This document shows, piece by piece, positions 48,150-59,149 of a stretch of DNA of 64,000 nucleotides; the first letter of the stretch is position 1, and each line of letters starts with the position of its first letter. The position numbers and the translations under genes are program-made. This DNA comes from Rotaria macrura (taxonomy: Eukaryota; Rotifera; Eurotatoria; Philodinida; Philodinidae), in contig OENT01000661.1 in assembly GCA_900239685.1 (NCBI GenBank), positions 23,665 to 87,664 on the forward strand. Reading direction: 5' to 3'. The notes under the pieces are model-generated. The model was not told where the DNA came from, did not search any database, and saw only the letters and a program-made list of their open reading frames with translations.

Positions 48150-49860
48150 TTTTTTCTTTTCAACGCGTTTAACCTTTGGAGAAATGTCCAAATTTTTGCG
48201 TTTCAACAGTTGATATAATTTTGACTTTGTCATCGTTAAAACGAATCGAAGTAACAACGTTTAAACGAGCTGATAAAGTAAACGCTAAAAAATTGGTCAC
48301 CTTTCATACATTTCAACGCGTTCAAGGGAATCATTTCAACGGTGGTGCTTGAAGTTCGTAGTTCAACGCGTTTTTTATTAGTTAATACTTACTTCAACGT
48401 AAATTCGAGCAGGCATGCTTATACTTACGAGGCAACCAAATAATGATTAAACCAAACGTACGCGTTTCTAGTTTAGTTAAATTTTCTACTTATATTACAC
48501 ACAATATATGTGCACAGCTTACGTTGATGGTGAAAAGTAATTGAGGTGAAAAACAGCAAAAGAAATTCGATTTGATTTATTTTTTTTTGGTTAAAATCAA
48601 TTATAACGACACTTTTTTTAATGACTGTTTTCGGATTTTTTTAAATAAAATAATGATTAAAATCAGTTAAATTTCTAGAAATCGCTTTATATCTGATTAT
48701 TCGATTGTTAATCTATTTTAATAAGACTATTAGTGACATTATTTGAATTTCAATCTATCAAGATCATTTTTAATTGATCGACACTGATGGATCGATTCTG
48801 ATATAATTTATCTCTTTTTATACATAAATAGATATAGCATCGAATAGGATCGCGAAGCATGATATATATCAGAGGTTGATCTAGTATTTTAGTCATTGCG
48901 TTTTAAGGAAAAAGTTGGGAAAAACAAAATCAAACGAGTTTTCAACTTTACGTTCGAGATGAATGAGTTTTAGCGTCACAACTGTGAAAACCAATTTTTC
49001 GAAAGTTTAATTGATTTGAACCATTATTATGATTAAAAATCTCATTAAAATAGTACCGGTTAGCCGATTTTTAATTATAGACAATAGCTACGCATAAGAT
49101 TTCTTTTACGTGAGAATGATGAACTCTAGTTAAGATAACAATACTGTTCTTAACTGGAAAAAAGTGTGTTTGATATGATTTTTCAAAATAAAGTTTCTAC
49201 AACTGTAACTATTCCCTATCGAATCCGAATACAAATAGCCATATTTAGTCGTGGATGTAAACATCAAACAATACTAGATCGAAAATAAGATAAACAATCA
49301 TAGCAGGTACTTCATGGATGAATGATCATGCAAAACCATATAAAAACGGACTCTATGGAACATAAAATTAATCATTCATCGAAGTTATTATAAATCTATG
49401 ACTTAGAAAGTTGCTGTTCAACTTGGAGCTTGTGTTAAATATCTCCCTGTTCCAAAATCTGCTTCTACTTAGTATTTAATCAAATTGGGAGCCCTTAGAA
49501 TTGCTATAGCCGTTCTCAAGTGCTTTAATTTAAATGTATTTTTCTTTGGACAATATATTATGTAAATGAATTTTGTCAAAAGACAATCCTCCAAATTCAT
49601 TTCATGTCAACGCGTGAAAACAGATGTTTGGTTCATGTTAAAGCGCATCCAATCGACAAATCTATTAAGTGAGCACGTTTTCACGTACTCAAAGATCCAA
49701 TATTTTCACTAAATCAGTAAAAATGCGGTGGTAGTACAGAGTTATTGTTTTCACGCGTTCAACCCTTAAATTAGTGACTTAGACGAGTTTTAGTGCATGA
49801 ATCTCTTTCATTTTTAACTTCAACCCGTAAAAGCAGCGTTGATAGCGTTTTTATGTCTGT
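48150..49860. mobile_element. possible element with AACGCGTT subterminal repeats
   Basis: The palindromic octamer AACGCGTT, or a close variant next to TCAA, recurs at about 48160, 48323 and 48365 on the left and, as ACGCGT/AACCCGT variants, at about 49610, 49753 and 49825 on the right. About 1.2 kb of AT-rich DNA lies between the clusters. The motif is otherwise scarce in the window. Clustering of a short palindrome at both sides is typical of transposase-binding sites, but I could not align true terminal repeats and see no transposase. Confidence 0.4.
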
Positions 49861-50690
49861 GTCGATATCCTGGAGTCATACTCTGTGAACCAAGGTCCTA
49901 GCGAGCAACTCTTGACTTCTTCTGTCACGCGCTGCTGGATCAAAGCATCTTATATAGATTGGTATCTGTTTTCCTCTTATAAACGATTAAAAGAAATTAA
50001 AAAAAGTCATGATGCTATAGTTTGATGACGAATGAAAAGAATAGAGTATCATACAATTTTCATCAATAATGACAGGATGATGCAAAATGATGGCATCTAT
50101 ATTTTTTTGTGACTAAGATCTACTGAATTTGTTCTCTCAGGAAGCAACCAACTAGGTTTTCAGACGCCGTTTGAGCTCATTTAGACTCACATGGAGACAA
50201 CAATGAGACTAGCAAAACTTCAGAAGGTTCGTACCCATGCAACCTTTTGCCTAAGTTTTCATCGCGTTAGTTAATTTGCAATCACTTTTAGGTTTACAAC
50301 GAGAAATATAGAAAACCCTTTGTCTAGATGATGGGATTCGAAAATATAGTCATCTGTTATAGATCTGTCACGAGATTCAACTTTACTTTAAAATTTAATA
50401 TCTAAACAAAGTGATATTATCTTCAGTTTTCAGGTTATTTTAGGGGCCTTGATGACTATGAACAGGTAAACTATATGCTCATGAACATTGCCCACTTTAG
50501 GTCTAGTTCCATTGATAAAGGTTTTCGAGTCCACCACAATGCCAAGTGGCAAGCTTAAGTGGGTTAGATTCTCACTCTGACGATCCAATCTATAATAGGC
50601 CTAACTATGCCAAGACGTAACATGTATTCAGAATTCATTAAAGATGCTTAGGTCAAAAGAGGATCTCTTATCGGAGAAAATCAATAAACA

Positions 50691-51130
50691 TACAGTATTA
50701 CCTGCCCTTGGTGTTTGTGTACTGAGATATTGAATTTTTCGGCGGATATTCTCTGGAGGAGCTCATTTTCTCAAAGTAATCATATTTTTCAACTAGCATT
50801 TGAGGTTTTGATAATAGGATGGTCTCAATGAGACTATCTCACATAAAGTTTTCAGTTTTTTGATAATTTTTCTTCAAGATATAAATGTGCTATAGCAAAC
50901 GAAGTCTGTCGAAAAACATGAATTTTTTGAGAATTTCGTTTCTCGGGAAAAGATTACCGAAAATTGTCAAAATGTTTAGTGAGACAATCGTCTAGAGACC
51001 TTCATTTTATCACAATTTCAGGTGTAAATTTAAAATTATCGTTACTCTGAGAAAGTGTGCTCCTCCAGGGAGTATCCACCGAGAAATTCAATATGTCAGT
51101 CCACAAGCGGTAACGACAGGTAATATTGTA
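50691..51130. mobile_element. 440-bp foldback MITE
   Basis: The left tip ACAGTATTACCTG and right tip CAGGTAATATTGT are inverted. The arms continue through ATATTGAATTT(T/C)TCGG(C/T)GGATA and CTGGAGGAGC(T/A)CA for at least 100 bases at roughly 85 percent identity, with weaker pairing further in. Too short to encode a transposase. Confidence 0.75.
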
Positions 51131-54100
51131 AATTCATTGGTTATACCGATAGGAGATACTCATTTTATCTGAACATCGTCAATCAATTTTGTTTAAACCA
51201 TGCACCTTTTCATTGTAAGAAGGAAAGTGAACCATTAATTACGTCTCATATTGATTATTCATACTTAAGTAAAACATATTCTTACGACGCAGGCCCTCCT
51301 TTTCTATATTGTAGAACAATTCGATCGTCTTCTCAGTCAAAGGTGTTTTCTCGTTGTCTAAGAACACAGAGCAGTTATGAAAAATATGTTACAATAGTGG
51401 TGGATTTATCAAGAAAGTCATACATGTTAATTATATCTCATTCATTCAGCTAGTATTAACTCAGTATTGCTGAAAGGCAACAACCAACCGAAAAATGTTT
51501 GTTTTAATTTCAGAAGGAAAATCTGTGGTAAAACGATGTTTTCAATACAGATCAATATAACATTTAAACACTCAGTCTAAATGAGAACTAGAATCTCTCA
51601 AGTTTACAAATAGGATCTTTACTGTCACTAAATTCAAGGAGAACGCTTATAAAACACCTATATTATATCATATGACGATGGAAGTAATATCAAAACATGG
51701 TGTGAAATCACTGACATTTGTCTAGAATAATAATGATCATATATCTTTAAACTATGATATACTTTTGAAAAGGATTAGATACCAATGGTCACAAATAGTC
51801 CATTGAAATTTACTTTTAGAGCTCTTGCACATAAGTTATATCATCACTTAGATATTTATTGTTACTAATGTCTCATACTCACTACTTGTCTCTGCCATTC
51901 ATACTTTTGTGAATGTAGTAGCGGATGGAAGCTCCTGTTTTATTTCTAAGATTCTTTTACAAAAATAGTTGGCAGGAAGAATGAATAATACGTGCTATGT
52001 ACTTTCTCTTTTGGACATCAATCGTCAGCTTTCATTCCACCTTATGTTTTCCAAGCTGTCTATTGGAAAATAAATTGAAGTAATCGATTTAGAATTGGTC
52101 ATAAATAACTAACGAATCCTTGAAGTAGCACTAGCCATAAGAGGATTGAAATGAAAAAAGCGCGCATACGTAATAATCAATTGGTACGAATTCTTTACAT
52201 CATACTACCTTATTGTTTTCTAGTGTGATTAGAGTTCTTTCAAGTGATAGACATCTTCAATTGCTTAGTCCTTTTAGTTGTTCTGTGTTGTCGAATAGTA
52301 GGCTGAATGATCTTGGCAATAGAGCTATTGGATGAATTGCACTTCCTTTGAACACTCTTCGGCCTCTTTGTTTTGTACACATTCTCCAATTAGCGAATGA
52401 CTCAAAGTATATGATTCTTTATCAAATACCCAATATTGTTTTGCATTAGCGCGAGTACTTCCCGATACTAAACACAGATTAGGTTCTTCTGTCTGGTCAA
52501 GTCGACTTAGTACCTGTGTCGAAATGAGAGAAGTTTAAAAGTAATTTGCAAAGGCCTTTCATGAATATGGACTGGTTTTTCTTTCTAGTACTGAATCGAC
52601 ATGTAAAAGGTTTTACGCACTATAGTCATCGCCTTATTGAAAGGGTTTTACTATGCAGTAAACAAAAGTTAATTGCAATTAATATGATTATCGATCATTT
52701 TTTTCTCAAAAAACGCATCACTATCTATTATGTCTTGACCAACTATTTCCGTATAAACCACTTATAGCAACACTACTCGAAAGTTCGACCAATCTCACTA
52801 TCTATTAGTTATTGGGTTTTGCAGAATTCAAACATTATCCCCTGTAATAATACGTCAGAAAGTTTTGTACATCTTTCAGAGAACTAAAAACATTTGATAA
52901 AAAACTTTGATTGTTTGGACTATTTCTGTAAAACTCCTATCTATTTAACAATACAGAGCTCCCCGTTGGAGCTCCTTTTATGATTGCATATCAGAGTTCA
53001 AAAATATAAGTGAACTCAATGATCGGAACAACAGTTAACACTCCACGTTTTCAGTATGCTAATGCAATTTTTATTGATTTTCCATCGAGAAACGTCTGAT
53101 ACGGATTCTCCTAGGATGATTTCGCCGAACACTTCAAAATTCCAAAGACGTGTGCAGCGATGAGCTAAACAATAGTTAATTTATCCTGGAGTTTCATTTC
53201 TTTTTCATCATGAAGGAACTGTCGAATACATAGGAAACTGACGTCACTCTGCAATCATGATTGTTCAGAATGATCGAAATATCTCCAGGAAAATACTATT
53301 GCTTAGGTTCACCTTAAGAAAAAATAACCTTTCTCGAGATTTGTGTTCTTATTCCTCGTTTTTGCACAAACTTCCTATCATTTTTATGTTAATTTTGTGC
53401 TTTCTGAAAACATGAATGTGAAGTAACTCTACAATCCAGCTTCTTTACAGTGACTTCAAAATTTTCAATACAATTCTAATCAAAGATGAATTTTAGAGCA
53501 ACGCGGCTTTTCCGAGGCTTAAAATTTGGAATTTTGTTGATCAACCACTCATACGCTTGCTCATTGCAATCACACTATCATTCAGCGATTCAATTATGCA
53601 AAATACAAGTTATAATAGTTCTTGACTGAGAGTAGTGTAGTCATTCTCGTGCTTTGTTATTTAGAAAGGAAAAACTATGAAGATTTCAAATAAAAAGATG
53701 AGCATCAACATACAAACACTTTGATACGTTTTTAAAAGTATGGAAAAAGCATTATTACATGAACATCCGTTCCATGAGAAAAGAATATTAAAAAGTACAA
53801 ACGCTTACACCACTACATGCAATGAAAAGGCTTGTGTTTTGCCGAAGACACATTATGATATTACTTCCTAGTTGAGTTATAGTGTTTTCCAATGGTATGA
53901 AAGTCAATACGATGTGAGTTAGTATTTATTTGCTGTGATTGAGAAATTCTCAATGTCAATCCTTCACGCTGTAGCACTATGAAACCCTTTTGAAAATGAA
54001 GACCAATATGTGTCTCGCAGCTGACTTTCTCTAATACTTCTCTACAGTGTAACCAGTTTCATCTACGCATAAACTAATGAAGATACTAATTAATTGATTG

Positions 54101-54428
54101 CTGTTGTTCAAGCCGACCAGATATAAAGAAAACGCTACTACAACAAAGTCATTGTACGAATATTCGGACAACTGAACAACAGCCAATTGAAATTTCGGTA
54201 AGTACATTTTCAAAGAGCTTCCAAGCATGATTAAACCGTACAAGACCATTAAAAAACGTTAAAGCTACATTACTAACATTATTTTCTCGGAAAGACATTA
54301 TCGAGTGTTCACGGTGGATTAACTGGACATCCAGATCTATTAGTTTTTACTGTGTCAAACTGGCTGTACATACGATGTGGTTACTCAGAAGGAGTGAAAA
54401 TCAGAAGAGTTGGTAATACTGTGGACTA
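51131..54428. other. long gene-poor region, no convincing gene
   Basis: Only short frames without motifs. No inverted or tandem repeats that I could establish by eye. Confidence 0.45.
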
Positions 54429-54664
54429 CACTGTAAAAAAAAGGGCACATTAATATACCCTTTAAGGGTTTATGAAAATGCAACGTATAATAAACCCTTT
54501 TTCCGTTTATGAAATTTTTCATAAACCCTTCGAGGGTTTATCATCGTATTTAAAATACTCTAAAGGGTTTATGAAAAATTTCATAAACGGAAAAAGGGTT
54601 TATTATACGTTGCATTTTCATAAACCCTTAAAGGGTATATTAATGTGCCCTTTTTTTTACAGTG
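54429..54664. mobile_element. 236-bp palindromic MITE with AAACCCT units
   Basis: Two arms of about 103 bases (54429-54532 and 54561-54664) are exact reverse complements as far as I can read, with a loop of roughly 27 bases. Tips are CACTGTAAAAAAAAGGGCAC and its complement. AAACCCT/AGGGTTT occurs repeatedly within the arms. No target duplication is evident. Arm identity suggests a young insertion. Confidence 0.9.
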
Positions 54665-55890
54665 CAGATATTCACCTGGAAACATTTCCAACTGATGCAC
54701 ACCGTTTTGAGTTCATCTTACGTTGATGATTAACGGTGCGCATGTACACCAAAGGATTAACATGATTTCAATTATCAGTGCTTGGATTCAGAAAAATAAG
54801 CATAGTAAATAGTGTGATAGATATCTCCCTCGTGACAGTCTGATTATTTTTTATTTTTGCTGTATCTCGACTGAAATATAATTTCTTTTTGTTTGGAATA
54901 GTTGATTACCACTTTATTACGTCAATGAGTAGTCCCACCACAATTCTTAATTGAATCTGATTTTTCATTCAAAAGAGGACATATCATGTATTCCTCTTGA
55001 TCAAATAATAGCGTTTATTTATTTAATCCATGAGCCTCACAATATGTCATCGTTCTCTAGTCCTCTCATATAATTGAACATAGACAGGATAATAATTTTT
55101 TTATCATACCATTTTGCCTAAGTCGTATGTGTAACGAAAAAGAGAGTTTTGAATATGAGGGAGAGAGGAATGAGTTGAATGAAGAGGAAATAGTAGAGTG
55201 AGATGAGATATGAGATATGAGAAGGATGAGATGAGAGAAATATGAGGAGAAGAGATCCACTTCTTTTTCGTATATGTGAGTTATAGTTCTTTTATTGAGG
55301 ACAAGACACACAAGCTACTTCTAGCTCGTTCCGATTGCAACTTACTACAACTACCACTCTAAAGAAACTGAATACAAATTCCACTACTCTCCTTTCTCTC
55401 TTCGCTCTATTTTCTCCTCTCGGATTCTCAGAGAGAGAGACACTTCCCGTAAGAATAAAAGAGCGAGAGAGCGAGGAAATAGTGGTAAAGCGAGAAAAGG
55501 AAAAGAAGAGAGAGGAATAGAGAAAAGCGACGACGAGTGGAAAAGGCGATAAGAGAAATAGGAGGAAAAGGAAGATGCCCTCTATCAACTGGGATGGTGC
55601 ATAGAGTCGATGGACGTCCACCTCTAGTGTAGGCAGAAGTGAGACACCCCCTGTCTTTGTGTCATTCACATGGACGTCTATGCACTGAAGCCCCATGGCA
55701 CAGTATGACTGTAATAATTTAGAAAAAATGAGCTAAGCAAAGCGTCTGTTGACATTATCAACATGAAATCCTTTAACGATCAATGGCAGTATTTCCATTA
55801 GATTCATCTGTTGGAGCATGAAAGAGAAATCCTAAATTATTTTGATATAGATCATAATCATCTTGCGTAAATTGAAACTTACACAAAAAG
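54665..55890. repeat. purine-rich low-complexity tracts
   Basis: GA-rich runs at about 55135-55260 and 55425-55560 (GAGATGAGATATGAGATATG and GAGAGAGAGACACTTCCC, for example) generate long spurious frames on the opposite strand. No gene is supported. Confidence 0.6.
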
Positions 55891-56154
55891 CTAGTTAGCG
55901 CAGCCCCGTTGGGGCTAAAATGTGGAACTCACATATCTATTGATTCATAATGATAATAGAAAATGCAGAAAATGTAATATCACGAATTTTTTGCATCCTC
56001 TTTCTCTAAAGAGCGCCCAATTTTCTTTTCATTGTTGCTATTCACTCGTTAGTTACCGTATTTCGATGTTCATTTTTCTTAATTTTACATTTTTCTTATT
56101 ATAAGCATGGAAGTAAACGGTAAACAACGCACTGATATAAGACCATAATATAAT

Positions 56155-56425
56155 GCTGGTTGCTATGTCTGTAATGGATTAAAAAATTGGTTGCTATGTC
56201 TGTAATGGATTAAAAAATTGGTTGCTATGGTCTGTAATGGTGGGGGGAGTCGGCGTCTGTAACCAGGGGGGCGTGTCTGTAGCCAGGGGGGGGGCGTCTG
56301 TAACCAGGGGGCGTCTGTAACCGGGTGGGTGTCTGTAACCAGGGGGGGCGTGTGTAACCAGGGGGGGCGTCTGTTACCAGGGGGGGGGGCGTTTGTAACT
56401 ATGAACTATGTCTGTAATGGAGGGG
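56155..56425. repeat. G-rich minisatellite
   Basis: Two to three copies of a 31-base unit (GGTTGCTATGTCTGTAATGG plus ATTAAAAAATT) pass into about nine shorter units of 17-24 bases built on GTCTGTAACCAGGGGGG. Runs of four to nine Gs recur, so the plus strand could form G-quadruplexes. A 16-bp inverted pair, TGTGGAACTCACATAT at 55921 and its complement near 56483, brackets the array. Confidence 0.85.
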
Positions 56426-56499
56426 GTGGGGAGCATCAAAATTCTCACTCTTAAACTTCCACTCACTATTTTCTTCGAAAACATATGTGAGTTCCACAA

Positions 56500-59140
56500 A
56501 AAAATGATTCTATCCTATCGAACATACAGAACCACATTACTCGCTCTACGTTCTTCAAGAATATGCAGTAAATGATGATCTTTTTACAGAATAATCATTC
56601 GATGATAGAGAATTCGAATTCAAGTGAGAATTGTGAGATGAATACTCATAAATTTCATAAGTTTATAATAATAATAATATTCCAACGAAAATAGCACGTT
56701 CTGGTTCAGATATGATAGGAATAAAAATAGTAATTGTAAAACCCGCTGTTAGCGGTACTTTGCCCCGTTCCTTCCCTCGATATTTTTGTTCTCTCTCTAT
56801 ATATTATGACTGTGTTCTCTCATTCTTTTCATGTTCTCTCGATTATATGTGCCGCGGTATAGATATGCGTACGCCTGGTCGAGCATTTTCAGAAAGATGA
56901 AATGTTTTTGAAGGATAGAAGAACAATGCGTAGAATCATTTCATTTGTACATTAGCACTCAGAAATCAAATCGAAAATCAATGTCAGAGATGTATTTTTA
57001 GGGAAGTAATTTGAGAGTAGCTAATCCACGTGGCTTATTGATACTCTTCCACTATCACTCTTCTATTGGAATAATCTCTTTAACTATTTAAACAGCTACA
57101 TGCACTGAACAGGTAATATAATGTGCAAAAACGATGGATAGAACGCCTTGAAATAGCTAACAATTCGTTTAAGCATACAAATGATTATTAAACGAGCTCT
57201 CTTTTGAAAAGAGACGAATTTTATCCGCCGCTTATGTGAAAAATTTTTGGAGATTTCTCTCCTGAGTAAAACTAATGCGATGCAACAAAATAACATTGGA
57301 CAAACTTAGTTGTCCGACTAATTTTAAACATAAAGATCTGATTCATATTTACCTACAAAGTTGTTTTTGAAGAGAGAGACTTTAAAAAAACTCATGGTTC
57401 GTAATTGTATCCTTGGAAGATTTTCTTTCGTTGCGATTAGATTATTGATGCAATATAATGAAGTTGTTCTGTAAGCCAAAGAAAAGCAACGATTGCCTAT
57501 ACATGGGCGACATTATTGTTTGTCTATTTCTAATAGATCCTTATACATGAATGTTTTGAGTATGGCTTATACATCATGCACTTTTTTTCATTGCAAAAAA
57601 TGTCATGATTTTGCTTGTTCTGTCCGATATCATAAGATAAGGCTTATCGACTATGATAAAATGTCAATGAGTTGGTTGGAATAAAAACGTGCGTTATACC
57701 AAGGCTTCATTTTATTTTTGTTTCTATACATATCGCACATTACGTAAAATATCAAGGTTTCTCAGCAGTTGTCTACGTCTAATTATTCTAATTCTGATGA
57801 AAAGAAGCCCAAAAAATTCTGTTTACGAGTGAAGAAGATCATTTATTACCGAAATATACATACTAGCTTAAATATGAACGATCTTTGTATTAATGCGTGA
57901 CAATAAAAATACAATTCGTCACACGACATGTTTGTTACACCTAGTTTGTCACTAACTATTGGTATCATATCTCTTAATTCATTTTCTGTATAACCAATCA
58001 AAAAGATGAAATTAAATTAATGAAAAATTTTAAGAGATGTATGCAATAACAATAGATGATTGGTTGTTCTAAGATAAATGACTTTACTTGGAACAGCAGA
58101 TCAAAATAAAATCTCACTCAAATGTAATCGTGATAGAGCAGAAGTGAACGAAGAATAAGCAAATTTTTTAATTGGTTAACTAGTTTCAACATAATCTAGA
58201 CTAGTGATAATATCGATCCAATTTTCTTAACTATACTATAGAGATGCATAAAAATATACATTGACGGAGTTGAAAATAAATTTCAATTATCAACCTCAAG
58301 GTTTATGGCACGCTACTCTTCAAAACCGATGTCTCAAATAGAAAAATTTCTTTTCGCAAAAGGAATAACAATGCACCTCCATGAAACAGCAGCGACAAGA
58401 AAATGATCGGTGAGATACATGCGTATTTCCAGAGGATAAATGCATGAAAGTCAAAAATGTATTCTCTTTCTTTTCTGTTCTTATACTATACATACATATA
58501 CTTAATTACATCGATATATATATATATAAACACATCTAAAGAAATATATCTACATAAAAATATATATGTACATATGTAAATACAAAACTCGACTTTCTTT
58601 GAACAATATTTGTAATCCGGCGAATCCTTGCACTATTTATTCTGACTATTCATTTATTTGAACTTATCGAAATTCCTATACGTTCTAATTTTTCTGCCTT
58701 GGATGTGTATGTATACGTTGACTTCTATGCTAGCAATTTTGTCTCACGGAAAATAATTGTAGCATTAGTTCATATGCGATTAAAAAGTTTATTTTTGATG
58801 GATTATAGTCATTGTTTATGATATGGATATGTGATATGCATATCGGAGCATTTTTGACTTTGACAGCATTTTTCTACTGAAAATAAGAATTCTTTACACC
58901 GATCGAATTGTAAACTAACCCTCCCATGAAAGTTACATGTATACTATATCACTTAAAACAACGACGAAATTAATCTTTCGATGTTAGAATCGAGATTGTA
59001 AAGGTAAAGTCACTTGGAACATCATCAATCAATTAAGCGCGTTACCGTATCAATTTATCGATGAACACGTATCTGTCTTAACCAATACGACACTATCATG
59101 CTCTACACGTCGAACATGTTCCAGTCATCCAATTAAAGAA
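56500..59140. other. gene-poor region, no convincing gene
   Basis: TA-rich patches (about 58510-58580) and short frames only. Confidence 0.45.
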
Positions 59141-59149
59141 CGAAATTAA

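Noticed and set aside
55292..55696. 134-codon minus-strand frame
   Set aside because: Most of it reads through purine-rich low-complexity DNA; no ATG context, domain or exon partner supports it.
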